From NCBI RefSeq assembly GCF_018919145.1, contig NZ_JAHLQJ010000029.1, positions 1 to 40,273 of the forward strand: a stretch of 40,273 nt of DNA. Reading direction: 5' to 3'. The notes under the pieces are model-generated. The model had not been told where the DNA came from. It saw nothing but the letters and a program-made list of their open reading frames with translations, and did no database searches. The position numbers were made by a program, and so were the translations under genes. The stretch comes from Paenibacillus brevis. Lineage in GTDB: Bacteria; Bacillota; Bacilli; Paenibacillales; Paenibacillaceae. Positions 1 through 8,412 of the stretch are shown here, piece after piece (within the stretch, counting starts at the first letter, position 1; the number at the start of each line of letters is the position of its first letter).

Positions 1-75
1 AGAAGCGGAGCGGTCGCCTTTGTGAGTGGATTTCTACCTTTTGATGGCTTAGTTCAATCCAGGAAATCAGCGAAC

Positions 76-254
76 AACAGCAATCGAAAGCAACCTTCAC
101 ACGTTACCCCCGGCACGCAGAAATGTTAGCCTGTTTTATACTGCTGCGCTATTACACGATATAACGTAACAGCGATCGTAAGCACACTCTACACGTTGCC
201 CCTGGCACGCAGAATCCTTGATCTGGCTTTGTTGCCATTACTGCCGCGCCATAC
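76..254. repeat. Two imperfect direct repeats, about 92-100 bp apart
   Basis: A 47-bp stretch at 76-122 recurs at 168-214 with about 8 differences; both end in the shared GGCACGCAGAA. A second shared block, TACTGCTGCGCTAT at 139-152, recurs with 2 changes 100 bp on at 239-252. The first 293 bases hold no credible gene. The layout looks like two copies of a unit of roughly 95 bp. Its function is unknown and it may belong to a dispersed intergenic repeat family. Confidence 0.6.
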
Positions 255-258
255 CAGC

Positions 259-285
259 AAAAAGGTCGTGCGCTATGGCACGACC
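259..285 (-). terminator. Rho-independent terminator of spoVID
   Basis: A perfect 8-bp stem, GGTCGTGC (264-271) and GCACGACC (278-285), encloses a 6-nt loop. On the minus strand it is followed by five T residues (259-263). It lies 9 bp past the spoVID stop. Confidence 0.85.
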
Positions 286-293
286 CCATTACT

Positions 294-1631
294 CTACGGA
301 ATATACAGCACCTGTCCTTCGGCAAGGTGATTTTCCGAGAGTCTGTTGTATAATTGCAATTCACGGGAGCTAAGCTGATATCGGTCTGCGATCTCGTCCA
401 GCGTCTCCTCCCGCTGCACGATAACCAGCTTCACTTTGCGGAAAGGCGTCTGTTCTTCCCCATTTCTGATGAACAGGTTCTTCCATCTTATCTCTTCCTC
501 TGACAATCCTTCATCAGCCAAAGAGTTCAGCTCAGCCTGTGCTTGCTCACTCGGTATTTCCTCTGCCGTCTGGCGTTTCCCCTTCAGCAGCTTACTCAGT
601 CCGAAGTGTCCTTCATTCGCAGAATTTTCCGGCTTTTTGCTGCCAAGGGCAATTTTCATTTCCTTCTTCTCTTCTTGTGCCGGAGCTGCATTCTCTTCTA
701 TTTCAGACTCCAAGTCCAGCTCCTCGTTAGGAAGCACCTCATGAATTGGGGTAGGAGCTTCCTCTTGAATAGGCTCTACATAAGCCATCACAGGCTCGCT
801 CACCGGCTCGCTATCGTACAAAGCAGGTTGCGTATGCAGTTCCCTCTCCCTATCTGAATGCTCCTGGGAACTTTCACCGGTCAGCTCACTAGCTGGAGTC
901 AACGGATGAAATTCCAGCTCGACTTCTTGCGCAGCCTCCCGATCATCATCCTCATCCGTCTCCTGCTCGTTCCAGCTTGAAGTAGATGCTGCCTTCTTGT
1001 CCGCAAAATCAGCCCGGCTAAACAAAGGCGATTCTTCGTCATTCCATGATAATGGGGAAGCCTGCTCGTCCTGACTTGGCTGTGTCTGCTGCGCCTCCTG
1101 TTCCCAATTCTGAAAATGCTCCGTATAGCTGCGCTCCAGTTCTCCCAAGTGAAATCCGCTGCCCCATTCGGTCAACGATTCTTGAATCGCCTGTTCTTTA
1201 AGATCTTCGGCAGGCTCGTAGGCAGCTGTGAATTCGCGTTCCTTCCACTCATCACCGCTATCATCCCGTGATGACGCAGACTCTACCCCGTGCAATGAGA
1301 GAACACCCGTTATGTTTAAGCTTCTCGCGCTAAGCAGATCGACATCGAAGTTGTCGATCTCGACGGCAATGTCCTCCAGTTTGCCAACCCGGCTCAGCGG
1401 TATCGTAATTTCAACCGGAATCCAATGCTCCAGTTGATGTGTGCCTTCTCCCCCGCTGTATACACCCGACAGGAGCAGATGCCCGCGCAGCGAGGCATAG
1501 TCTTCTCCGGGAATAACCTGGATTCTAGGAACCAGCTCCATCTCCTCCAGCTCTTCAATGCCGGCAACGTTCTCTCCCAGGTGCACTCGTTCATAAATAT
1601 CAAACCTCAGACCGTAGGATTGATCCGCCAA
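294..1631 (-). CDS. spoVID: Stage VI sporulation protein D-like spore coat morphogenetic protein
   Basis: A 445-aa protein with three visible parts. The N-terminal domain (about 1-150; LRFDIYERVHL..., with LRGHLLLSGVY) matches the SpoVID N-terminal region. A long acidic region rich in Glu, Gln and Ser (about 150-390) follows. The C-terminal LysM-like domain is at about 398-445 (LVIVQREETLDEIADRYQLS...LYNRL...LYIP). In B. subtilis SpoVID is a coat protein needed for the coat to encase the forespore, and its LysM part is involved in early localisation. The start is TTG at 1631, chosen because AAGGGAGGGA lies just upstream. Position downstream of hemL matches the B. subtilis order, but here an rluA-type gene and a terminator intervene, so it probably has its own promoter in 1632-1723. 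The overall architecture is convincing; sequence identity to SpoVID was not computed. Confidence 0.85.
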   Translation of the reverse strand: MADQSYGLRFDIYERVHLGENVAGIEELEEMELVPRIQVIPGEDYASLRGHLLLSGVYSGGEGTHQLEHWIPVEITIPLSRVGKLEDIAVEIDNFDVDLLSARSLNITGVLSLHGVESASSRDDSGDEWKEREFTAAYEPAEDLKEQAIQESLTEWGSGFHLGELERSYTEHFQNWEQEAQQTQPSQDEQASPLSWNDEESPLFSRADFADKKAASTSSWNEQETDEDDDREAAQEVELEFHPLTPASELTGESSQEHSDRERELHTQPALYDSEPVSEPVMAYVEPIQEEAPTPIHEVLPNEELDLESEIEENAAPAQEEKKEMKIALGSKKPENSANEGHFGLSKLLKGKRQTAEEIPSEQAQAELNSLADEGLSEEEIRWKNLFIRNGEEQTPFRKVKLVIVQREETLDEIADRYQLSSRELQLYNRLSENHLAEGQVLYIP

Positions 1632-1723
1632 AATGATTCCCTCCCTTCAGCATATCCAAACATGATTTTGTATCCGGTAAAGTGCACGGGTCCAAATCAT
1701 CGCTCGATTTTATCTATATGCTT

Positions 1724-1749
1724 AAAAAGGGAGTGCATGACTCCTTTTT
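1724..1749 (-). terminator. Terminator at the end of the hem operon
   Basis: On the minus strand AAAAAGGAGT, a 5-nt loop and ACTCCCTTTTT form a stem with one bulged base, ending in a T run. It overlaps the stop codon of the pseudouridine synthase gene. It separates the hem transcript from spoVID. Confidence 0.75.
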
Positions 1750-2659
1750 ATTCTGCCGATCTCAGCACGGCGAGAATTCCCTCCCAGGCTGCCGGCCAAG
1801 GATCGGATACAACGACCAGTTCACCCGTGATCGGATGAGGGAAGGACAAGCTCTCCCCATGTAAAGCCTGATGCTTCAGATATCGCAGGCTTCCGCCATA
1901 TAACGCATCTCCCAACAGCGGATGCCCCATGCAGCTCATATGGACCCGGATTTGGTGGGTTCTCCCCGTCTCCAGCGTGAGTCTTACGAGACTTGAAGCG
2001 GGATGTGTCTCCACTAATTCAACCCGGGTGACTGCCTGCTTCCCTGTGGGAGAAACCCTCCTTCTGGAAGCATGATGTCGGTCTCTTCCGATCGGCTCAT
2101 CAATGAGCCTCAGTGAAGCCGGGACAACTCCATCAACAAGTGCAACATAGATGCGTCCGATTCTTTTTTCCTCCATAGCCGTCTCAAGCTGCCGCCGTGC
2201 CAGCTCATTCTTGGCATACAGCACCGGCCCTGAGGTGTGTTCATCCAAGCGGTGAACATGTTCGGGAGCAACCAATTCTCCGCGGCTGGAATAAAGACCG
2301 GACACGAGATTGGATAATGCCGGCTCCCGGCTTACCCCGTCCGTATGCACCTTGATTCCCTGCGGCTTGTGGACCACAAGACAGTAATCATCCTCATACA
2401 GAACCTCCACCGGTTCAAGGGCAGGAGGATATTGAGAGACTTTAGGAGGAAAGCCATGTATGCGAAGCCGGTCGCCCGCAAGCTTGATTCCACCGGCAGC
2501 CTCTAGGGAAGCGAGCCACTTCCGGTTCAACCCATATTCCTCTTCCAACCACAGAAGGGCCGCACTCATGCGGCCCCCCTCTTCTTGGACAGGAAGCTTG
2601 CCAGGCATCAGCTCCAGCCATTCCCCCCGCCTAATCCCCGGTTTGCGCAGACGGCTCAC
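1748..2659 (-). CDS. RluA-family pseudouridine synthase
   Basis: A 303-aa enzyme that would isomerise uridine to pseudouridine in rRNA or tRNA. The RluA-family signature HRLDEHTSG (catalytic Asp) is present, preceded by VLYEDDYCLVVHKPQG and followed by a RIYVALVDG segment and TGRTHQIRVHM near the C-terminus. Residues 1-75 look like the N-terminal RNA-binding extension seen in this family. The start is GTG at 2659, overlapping the hemL stop by 4 bp (GTGA), which implies translational coupling; no strong ribosome binding site is visible. It is the last gene of the hem operon. The family is certain; the target uridine (RluD-like or other) cannot be told from sequence alone. Confidence 0.9.
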   Translation of the reverse strand: MSRLRKPGIRRGEWLELMPGKLPVQEEGGRMSAALLWLEEEYGLNRKWLASLEAAGGIKLAGDRLRIHGFPPKVSQYPPALEPVEVLYEDDYCLVVHKPQGIKVHTDGVSREPALSNLVSGLYSSRGELVAPEHVHRLDEHTSGPVLYAKNELARRQLETAMEEKRIGRIYVALVDGVVPASLRLIDEPIGRDRHHASRRRVSPTGKQAVTRVELVETHPASSLVRLTLETGRTHQIRVHMSCMGHPLLGDALYGGSLRYLKHQALHGESLSFPHPITGELVVVSDPWPAAWEGILAVLRSAE

Positions 2660-3957
2660 AGCGCTCTAAGCGCACGGCGATGCGCTTCAATCGTGGCTTC
2701 AATATCCTCTTCGGTATGCACTCCGGACACGAACATCCCTTCAAACTGAGAAGGAGCAATATTAATGCCCGCTGTGATCATCGCTGCAAAATACCGGCGG
2801 AACAGCTCGAGATCGCTGCTCTTAGCCGTTTCATAATTCACAACCTCGTCCGATGTAAAGAATGGACATACCATCGAGCCTACCCGATTAATTCGGCATG
2901 GAATACCTGCTTCTTGTGCATTCACCGTGAAGCCCTCTTCCAATCTTGCCGACAAACGCTCCAGCCGATTATAGACCTCCGGCGTGAGCAAGGATAATGT
3001 CGTATATCCGGCAGTCATCGCAAGCGGGTTGCCGCTAAGCGTTCCCGCTTGGTAGATCGGCCCCGTCGGTGCAATTTGCTCCATAATTTCCCGTTTGCCG
3101 CCATACGCTCCTACAGGCAGTCCGCCCCCGATTACTTTTCCCAGGCAGGTCAAATCAGGAGTGACTCTATAACGCCCTTGAGCACAATGAATATGTACTC
3201 TGAACCCGGTCATCACCTCATCAAAGATCAGAAGGCTTCCATAACGGCTTGTAATCTCACGAAGCCCTTCCAAGAAGCCTGGGAGCGGAGGTACCACGCC
3301 CATATTGCCAGCGATAGGTTCAACGATAACTCCGGCAATTTCATCACCAAAACGCTCAAAGGCAAGCTGTACCGAAGCAAGATCATTATAAGGAACGGCA
3401 ATCGTATTAGCCGCAACGCCTTCAGGAACGCCGGGACTATCCGGAAGGCCCAGCGTCGCGACGCCTGAACCCGCCTTGATCAATAGACTGTCCGCATGAC
3501 CGTGATAAGAGCCTTCAAATTTCATAATTTTGCTTCGTCCCGTGTAACCTCGAGCCAGCCGGATCGCACTCATCGTTGCTTCCGTCCCAGAGTTAACCAT
3601 CCGTACAATATCAATTGACGGTACCCGCTCGGCAACCAATTCAGCCATTTTTGTCTCCAGCAGGGTTGGCGCACCGAAGCTTGTGCCTTTGGACGCCGTT
3701 TCCTGCAAGGCCGAGACGACCTCAGGATGGGCATGTCCCATAATTAAAGGACCCCATGAGCCTACGTAATCAATATATTGGTTACCGTCAATATCATATA
3801 CTCTGGAGCCTGCGCCATGATCCAGATAGATCGGGGTCAGTCCCACCGACTTAAATGCCCGCACCGGGCTGTTGACTCCCCCCGGCAAAACCTTTTTTGC
3901 CTGCTCAAATGCCTGACGTGAACGCTCATCACCATGCCGTCCTAAATTTCCGCTCAT
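2656..3957 (-). CDS. hemL: Glutamate-1-semialdehyde 2,1-aminomutase
   Basis: A 433-aa PLP enzyme that converts glutamate-1-semialdehyde to 5-aminolevulinate, the second step of the C5 route of tetrapyrrole synthesis. Visible motifs are SGTEATMSAIRLARG, the PLP-contacting LLIFDEVMTGFR around residue 246, and Lys274 in LGKVIGGGLPVGAYGG, the Schiff-base lysine. The length is normal for the family. The start at 3957 has AGGAGC upstream. It sits 20 bp after hemB and overlaps the next gene by 4 bp. A small local oddity is VHIHCAQGRYRV where relatives usually have an aromatic-rich VAYxCAQGYxGV; this is not expected to abolish activity. Confidence 0.97.
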   Translation of the reverse strand: MSGNLGRHGDERSRQAFEQAKKVLPGGVNSPVRAFKSVGLTPIYLDHGAGSRVYDIDGNQYIDYVGSWGPLIMGHAHPEVVSALQETASKGTSFGAPTLLETKMAELVAERVPSIDIVRMVNSGTEATMSAIRLARGYTGRSKIMKFEGSYHGHADSLLIKAGSGVATLGLPDSPGVPEGVAANTIAVPYNDLASVQLAFERFGDEIAGVIVEPIAGNMGVVPPLPGFLEGLREITSRYGSLLIFDEVMTGFRVHIHCAQGRYRVTPDLTCLGKVIGGGLPVGAYGGKREIMEQIAPTGPIYQAGTLSGNPLAMTAGYTTLSLLTPEVYNRLERLSARLEEGFTVNAQEAGIPCRINRVGSMVCPFFTSDEVVNYETAKSSDLELFRRYFAAMITAGINIAPSQFEGMFVSGVHTEEDIEATIEAHRRALRAL

Positions 3958-3977
3958 AAGCTCAGCTCCTGTTTCCC

Positions 3978-4982
3978 TTATTTTCCTTCCCCTAACCAGC
4001 GCGCCGCATCCTTCGCAAAATAGGTAATGATAATATCGGCTCCAGCACGCTTCATTCCTAACAATATCTCCGTCACGATGGCCCGTTCAGATATCCAGCC
4101 TTGCTGGGCAGCCGCCTTGACCATGGAATACTCACCGCTCACATTGTAAGCTACGATAGGCAGGTCGAACTGGTCTCTAAGCAGTCGGACAATATCCAGG
4201 AAAGCCATGGCCGGTTTCACCATCAGCATATCCGCACCTTCCAATACATCCGATTCCGCTTCACGAAGCGCCTCGCGCACGTTGGCAGGATCCATCTGAT
4301 ACGTCTTGCGGTCACCGAATTGCGGGGCCGAATCGGCTGCTTCCCGGAAAGGACCATAGAAAGCAGAGGCATATTTTACCGAATAGGACATAATCGGAAT
4401 ATGACTGAATCCCGCTTCGTCCAATCCGGTACGGATCGCGTGTACAAAACCGTCCATCATATTGGAAGGGGCAATAATATCTGCTCCTGCTTGAGCCTGA
4501 GATACCGCTGTGCGAACTAGCAGTTCCAAGGACTCATCATTCAAAACATCCCCGCATACATGGCCATCCCGTTCGAAGGTATGAACCATTCCGCAATGGC
4601 CGTGATCTGTAAACTCGCATAGACATGTATCCGCTACAACCAGAAGATCGGGATAGATCTCCTTGATTTTCCGGGTAGCTTGTTGAACAATTCCATTCTC
4701 GTCATAAGCGGAAGAGCCAACGCTGTCCTTGCTCTCCGGAATTCCAAATAACAGAACGGCAGGAATGCCCAGATCAACGATTTCCTTCACTTCTTCTTCC
4801 AGCGTATCCAGAGAAAAGTGATATACCCCTGGCATCGAGTTGATTTCCCTTTTGATCCCGCTGCCATGCGCCACAAAAATCGGCTGAACGAAATCACTTA
4901 CATCTAATACGGTCTCACGCACCATTCCACGAATACCTGCCGATTGCCGGAGCCGGCGATGTCTTACGATTGGAAAACTCAT
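3978..4982 (-). CDS. hemB: Delta-aminolevulinic acid dehydratase (porphobilinogen synthase)
   Basis: A 334-aa enzyme that condenses two 5-aminolevulinate molecules into porphobilinogen. The active-site lysines are visible: Lys203 in SVKYASAFYGPFR and Lys256 in MLMVKPAMAFLD. A zinc-site cysteine triad lies at Cys120, Cys122 and Cys130 (TCLCEFTDHGHCG), so this is the zinc-dependent type. The start at 4982 has a good GGAGGG upstream. It lies 41 bp after cobA-hemD and 20 bp before hemL, inside one operon. Confidence 0.97.
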   Translation of the reverse strand: MSFPIVRHRRLRQSAGIRGMVRETVLDVSDFVQPIFVAHGSGIKREINSMPGVYHFSLDTLEEEVKEIVDLGIPAVLLFGIPESKDSVGSSAYDENGIVQQATRKIKEIYPDLLVVADTCLCEFTDHGHCGMVHTFERDGHVCGDVLNDESLELLVRTAVSQAQAGADIIAPSNMMDGFVHAIRTGLDEAGFSHIPIMSYSVKYASAFYGPFREAADSAPQFGDRKTYQMDPANVREALREAESDVLEGADMLMVKPAMAFLDIVRLLRDQFDLPIVAYNVSGEYSMVKAAAQQGWISERAIVTEILLGMKRAGADIIITYFAKDAARWLGEGK

Positions 4983-5023
4983 GGATTACCCTCCTATATA
5001 ACTAAATAAATCAAATTATGTCA

Positions 5024-6574
5024 TCATTGTTGCGAGCCTTGAAGTGCCTTCCATTCAACAAGCTTCTGCACAAGACTGTTAATCGTAGCCTCTTCCGCCA
5101 TCAGAGCGACATGCAAGCCGGCTGTCTTTGCCGTCTCGGCCGTCACCGGACCGATGCAAGCGACCGTAACCTTGTCCAATGCTTGAACCGGATTTTCCAC
5201 TCCCATATTTCTCAGGGCCTTCATGAAATAAGTAACCGTAGAGGAGCTTGTGAAGGTGACAGCATGTATGCCGCCCTTTCCGAGCAGCCGCAGTAATTCA
5301 TCATCGTCCTCCCCGGCGGGAACTGTCTCGTACATCACCGCTTCGACCACTTCGAGTCCAAGCTTTTTCAGTTCACCCGGAAGCCAGGAGCGGGCCAAAT
5401 CTCCGCGAGGAAGCAGCACCTTCTGACCCGGTTTGAGGACAGGTCCGAATGCCTCCAGCAATCCTTCGGCCTGGAAAGTTCCCGGAAGCCCCTCCGAGGT
5501 CAGCCCATGCTGGAGCAAAGCTTCTTTCGTAGCCGGACCGACCGCAATAATCCTTGCTTTATGCATGGAGCGGATATCGCGCCCTGTCTCCAACAGGTGA
5601 CGGAAGAAGAATTCAACCCCATTTACACTTGTGAAAATCGTCCAGTCAAACGTATCCAGTTGTCCCAGCGCTTCTTGTGTATGCTGCAAAGCCTCCTCTT
5701 GAGGCCAGGCAAAGTCAATAACCGGATACTCATAGGCCTCGCCACCGAGCTCCTCAATTTGACTAACCAGACCGCTCGCTTGCGATCTGGAACGAGTTAC
5801 GAGAATGCGGCTGCCGAAGAGCGGCATATTCTCAGCCCATTTCAGAAGCTCGCGCTGCTGAACCACCTCGCCCACCACAATAACGGCCGGCGGTTTGAAA
5901 TCGGCCTCCAGCACTTTTTGCTCGATATCGGAAAGTGTTCCGACAAGCGTCTGCTGTTCAGCCCGTGTTCCCCAACGAATCAGAGCCACCGGCGTCTCCG
6001 GGCTCTTTCCGTAGGTCATGAGTTGGCTGCTGATATAACCAATCTTGGCTACCCCCATCATAAACACCAGGGTACCTGTCGCATGGGTCACGCGTTCCCA
6101 ATCAATAGCTTCATCGAGCTTATCCGGGCTTTCATGTCCGGTTATGATGGACACGGATGAGGCCATATCCCGATGGGTCACCGGTATACCCGCATAAGCG
6201 GGAACCGATATAGCTGCCGTGATGCCTGGGATGATCTCATAGGAAATCCCGTGCTGACGCAGCAGCTCGGCCTCCTCGCTCACCCGTCCGAAGATCGTCG
6301 GATCTCCGCCTTTCAGTCTTACAACCGTCTTGCCGCTTAGGGCTAGCTTGACCAGCAGTTGATTGATATCCTCCTGCTTCATCGTATGGCGATCGGTTCT
6401 TTTTCCCACGTAAATCTTCTCCGCACCGGGCTTTGCCTTTTTTAACAAACTGGGGTTCGCAAGCCGGTCGTAGACGATGACATCTCCCTTAGCAAGACAA
6501 TCCAGACCCTTGAGCGTAATAAGCCGGGCATCCCCTGGACCCGCCCCTACAAGATATACTTTCCCTTTCAACAA
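5024..6574 (-). CDS. cobA/hemD: Fused uroporphyrinogen-III C-methyltransferase / uroporphyrinogen-III synthase
   Basis: A 516-aa two-domain protein. Residues about 1-245 are the SAM-dependent SUMT (CobA) domain: VGAGPGDARLITLKG, VYDRL, VRLKGGDPTIFGR and ITGHESP. It methylates uroporphyrinogen III to precorrin-2. Residues about 255-516 are the HemD domain, which closes and flips ring D to make uroporphyrinogen III; ILVTRSRSQASGLVSQIEELGGE, WTIFTSVNGVEFFF and the C-terminal TFTSSSTVTYFMK are typical. The fusion places the enzyme making uroporphyrinogen III next to the one diverting it to siroheme. The start is TTG at 6574, 3 bp after the hemC stop, with GGAGAG upstream. Confidence 0.94.
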   Translation of the reverse strand: MLKGKVYLVGAGPGDARLITLKGLDCLAKGDVIVYDRLANPSLLKKAKPGAEKIYVGKRTDRHTMKQEDINQLLVKLALSGKTVVRLKGGDPTIFGRVSEEAELLRQHGISYEIIPGITAAISVPAYAGIPVTHRDMASSVSIITGHESPDKLDEAIDWERVTHATGTLVFMMGVAKIGYISSQLMTYGKSPETPVALIRWGTRAEQQTLVGTLSDIEQKVLEADFKPPAVIVVGEVVQQRELLKWAENMPLFGSRILVTRSRSQASGLVSQIEELGGEAYEYPVIDFAWPQEEALQHTQEALGQLDTFDWTIFTSVNGVEFFFRHLLETGRDIRSMHKARIIAVGPATKEALLQHGLTSEGLPGTFQAEGLLEAFGPVLKPGQKVLLPRGDLARSWLPGELKKLGLEVVEAVMYETVPAGEDDDELLRLLGKGGIHAVTFTSSSTVTYFMKALRNMGVENPVQALDKVTVACIGPVTAETAKTAGLHVALMAEEATINSLVQKLVEWKALQGSQQ

Positions 6575-6577
6575 TAA

Positions 6578-7528
6578 TCACTCTCCAGTAGAAGCCAATA
6601 TCGTATTTGCACCTTTGGCAATCAGCTTGCCTGCCAATGCTTCTCCCAGAAGGAATGGATCATTACCTGCCATCGATTGCTTCAAGATCACCTTTCCATC
6701 AGGTGAGCCTACCAGACCGGTCAACACCATTTCTGCGGGTGCTTCCTTATCCGATCCCGGATTCAGCTGCGCAAAGGCTCCAATCGGCACCTGGCAGCTT
6801 CCTCCAAGCACGTTTAAGAAACGGCGCTCGGCCGTTACGGTCACCGCGGTATCCGGATCATTGTATAAGGAAAGCAATTGCTTCACATCCTCATCGCTTT
6901 CCCGGCACTCGATGCCCAGGGCGCCTTGCCCCACGGCAGGCAAACAAATCTCAGGCGACAGATAGGAGGTGATCCGATCTTCCCAGCCCATTCTTAGCAA
7001 ACCCGCAGCCGCAAGAATAATGGCATCGAGCCCCTCGTCTTCCAGCTTGCGCAATCTGGAATCGATATTTCCTCTAAGCGGCTCAAGCACGAAATCAGGC
7101 CGATTCGCAGCAAGCTGGCTGGAACGCCGCAGACTGCTCGTGCCGATTCTGGCTCCTTGAGGAAGCTGCGACAGTTCCAGGCCGTTGCGGGAGATAAGCG
7201 CATCCCGCGGGTCTACCCGCTTGGGAATCGCGCCGATGATCAAGCCTTCAGGAAGCTCGGCAGGCATATCCTTCATACTATGTACTGCCAGATCAATCTC
7301 TCCGTCCAGCATCGCCTGTTCAATTTCCTTTACAAACAGGCCTTTTCCTCCGACCTTTGACAACGTTACGTCCAGAATCTTGTCTCCTTTGGTAACGATT
7401 TTTTTGATCTCAAAGTTATATGGCAGATCCTGCTCTGCACAAATTTGCTCCAAGGCCTTGATCACATGTCCTGTCTGAGTTAAAGCCAATTGACTCTGCC
7501 TGGTTCCAACAATAATAGTGCGCTTCAT
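6578..7528 (-). CDS. hemC: Porphobilinogen deaminase (hydroxymethylbilane synthase)
   Basis: A 316-aa enzyme that polymerises four porphobilinogens into hydroxymethylbilane. Visible are the N-terminal IIVGTRQSQLALTQT, the catalytic HSMKDMP segment around residue 84, GTSSLRRSSQL, LRGNIDSRLRKL, and Cys245 in LGGSCQVPIGAF, which carries the dipyrromethane cofactor. The length is normal. The ATG at 7528 overlaps the stop of the preceding gene by 4 bp, with GGAGG about 10 bases upstream. Confidence 0.97.
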   Translation of the reverse strand: MKRTIIVGTRQSQLALTQTGHVIKALEQICAEQDLPYNFEIKKIVTKGDKILDVTLSKVGGKGLFVKEIEQAMLDGEIDLAVHSMKDMPAELPEGLIIGAIPKRVDPRDALISRNGLELSQLPQGARIGTSSLRRSSQLAANRPDFVLEPLRGNIDSRLRKLEDEGLDAIILAAAGLLRMGWEDRITSYLSPEICLPAVGQGALGIECRESDEDVKQLLSLYNDPDTAVTVTAERRFLNVLGGSCQVPIGAFAQLNPGSDKEAPAEMVLTGLVGSPDGKVILKQSMAGNDPFLLGEALAGKLIAKGANTILASTGE

Positions 7529-8181
7529 GCTTCATCATCCTCCCGATAAGCTTCGATCCAGTTCATCCATTCCTCTTCACTCCGCGGAGTAAATGTTCCC
7601 TGTCGGATTTGAGCCAGCATATCCATATCTCTGATCGCTCCAAGCAAGACGGACCTTCTATGTTTGTCTCGGACCTGAGCCTTTACCAGCGTTCGCGCCA
7701 GTGCCATCGCATCCAGATAAAGCTCGTAGTCATCGCCGTAGACTTCGTTGATCTCGCGGCATAAGCGGCTTGCTGCAGCCGGCCCGCTTCCCGAAGAGGA
7801 CACGGACAGGATCAGCTTCCCGCGCCTCAGCACACTCGGAGTAATGAAGGAGCCCTGCTCCCCATTCCCGGCATGATTCACCGGAATGCCTCGACGGTTA
7901 GCTTCTGCAACAACCGCGCCATTAATCTCTGATCTATCTGTAGCTGCGTATGCCAGAAAGGCCCCTTTTAGGTCACCCTCCCGGTAGTCTCTCTGAAACC
8001 ATTCAAGAGCCCCCTCGAGAAAAAGACTTTGCAGCCGTTCACTTATTGCGAGGCTTACAATCCTCACCTTAGCATCAGCATCCAGTAAAGAAAGCACCTT
8101 GCGTTCTGCAACGAGTCCGCCCCCGATGATGATACAGCTTCTTCCTGACACATTCATCATCAAAGGAACATAAGTCTGCAT
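7525..8181 (-). CDS. Precorrin-2 dehydrogenase (sirohydrochlorin-forming, CysG-N/Met8-like)
   Basis: A 218-aa protein. Residues 10-110 form an NAD-binding Rossmann domain (IIIGGGLVAERKVLSLLDADAKVRIVS), followed by NHAGNGEQGSFITPSVLRRGKLILSVSSSGSGPAAASRLCREI, the hallmark of the siroheme synthase N-terminal family. It oxidises precorrin-2 to sirohydrochlorin; some members also insert iron, but the short length here suggests the dehydrogenase alone. It belongs with the CobA domain two genes downstream. The ATG at 8181 has GGGGGG just upstream. It follows a 231-bp gap after hemA where hemX would stand in B. subtilis. Confidence 0.9.
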   Translation of the reverse strand: MQTYVPLMMNVSGRSCIIIGGGLVAERKVLSLLDADAKVRIVSLAISERLQSLFLEGALEWFQRDYREGDLKGAFLAYAATDRSEINGAVVAEANRRGIPVNHAGNGEQGSFITPSVLRRGKLILSVSSSGSGPAAASRLCREINEVYGDDYELYLDAMALARTLVKAQVRDKHRRSVLLGAIRDMDMLAQIRQGTFTPRSEEEWMNWIEAYREDDEA

Positions 8182-8215
8182 AGTGTCCCCCCTGTCACGC
8201 TCTTACAACCTCAAT

Positions 8216-8235
8216 GTGTATAGCATACTGTACAC
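8216..8235 (-). promoter_or_regulatory. Imperfect palindrome over an extended -10 upstream of the siroheme/hem genes
   Basis: The 20-mer GTGTATAGCATACTGTACAC matches its own complement at 16 of 20 positions. On the minus strand it contains TGCTATACA, an extended -10 (box at 8222-8217) with no good -35. It lies 35 bp before the start at 8181. It is a candidate promoter and operator for sirC-hemC and the genes beyond. Confidence 0.4.
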
Positions 8236-8266
8236 AGACTTATTTTTCCACTGACAGACTCTTTTC

Positions 8267-8400
8267 AGAGGTTGTTCAAAAAGCCGTCTTTCGATCCTTT
8301 TAGAGCACACACTTTCGTACATGTAAAAAAAGCCCTCGTGTATGAACACCTCGGCTCCGCAGGCTGAGCCTGAGGAGCAAAGATTTCGTCATACCAAGGA
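8267..8400. repeat. Repeat-like intergenic block between hemA and the precorrin-2 dehydrogenase gene
   Basis: The block begins with GAGGTTGTTCAAAAAGCCGT, which resembles ends of dispersed elements common in Bacillales intergenic regions (from memory, not searched). It contains two hairpins and no open reading frame. It occupies the place where hemX would be expected. Confidence 0.35.
8325..8356 (-). terminator. Probable terminator after hemA
   Basis: On the minus strand AGCC, a 3x3 internal loop, GTGT, a 4-nt loop, ACAC and GGCT form a stem followed by seven T residues. An upstream hairpin at 8354-8378 (GCTCC-CAGG with CCTG-GGAGC) overlaps it by 3 nt, so the two may compete. Confidence 0.5.
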
Positions 8401-8412
8401 CTATACTACACG

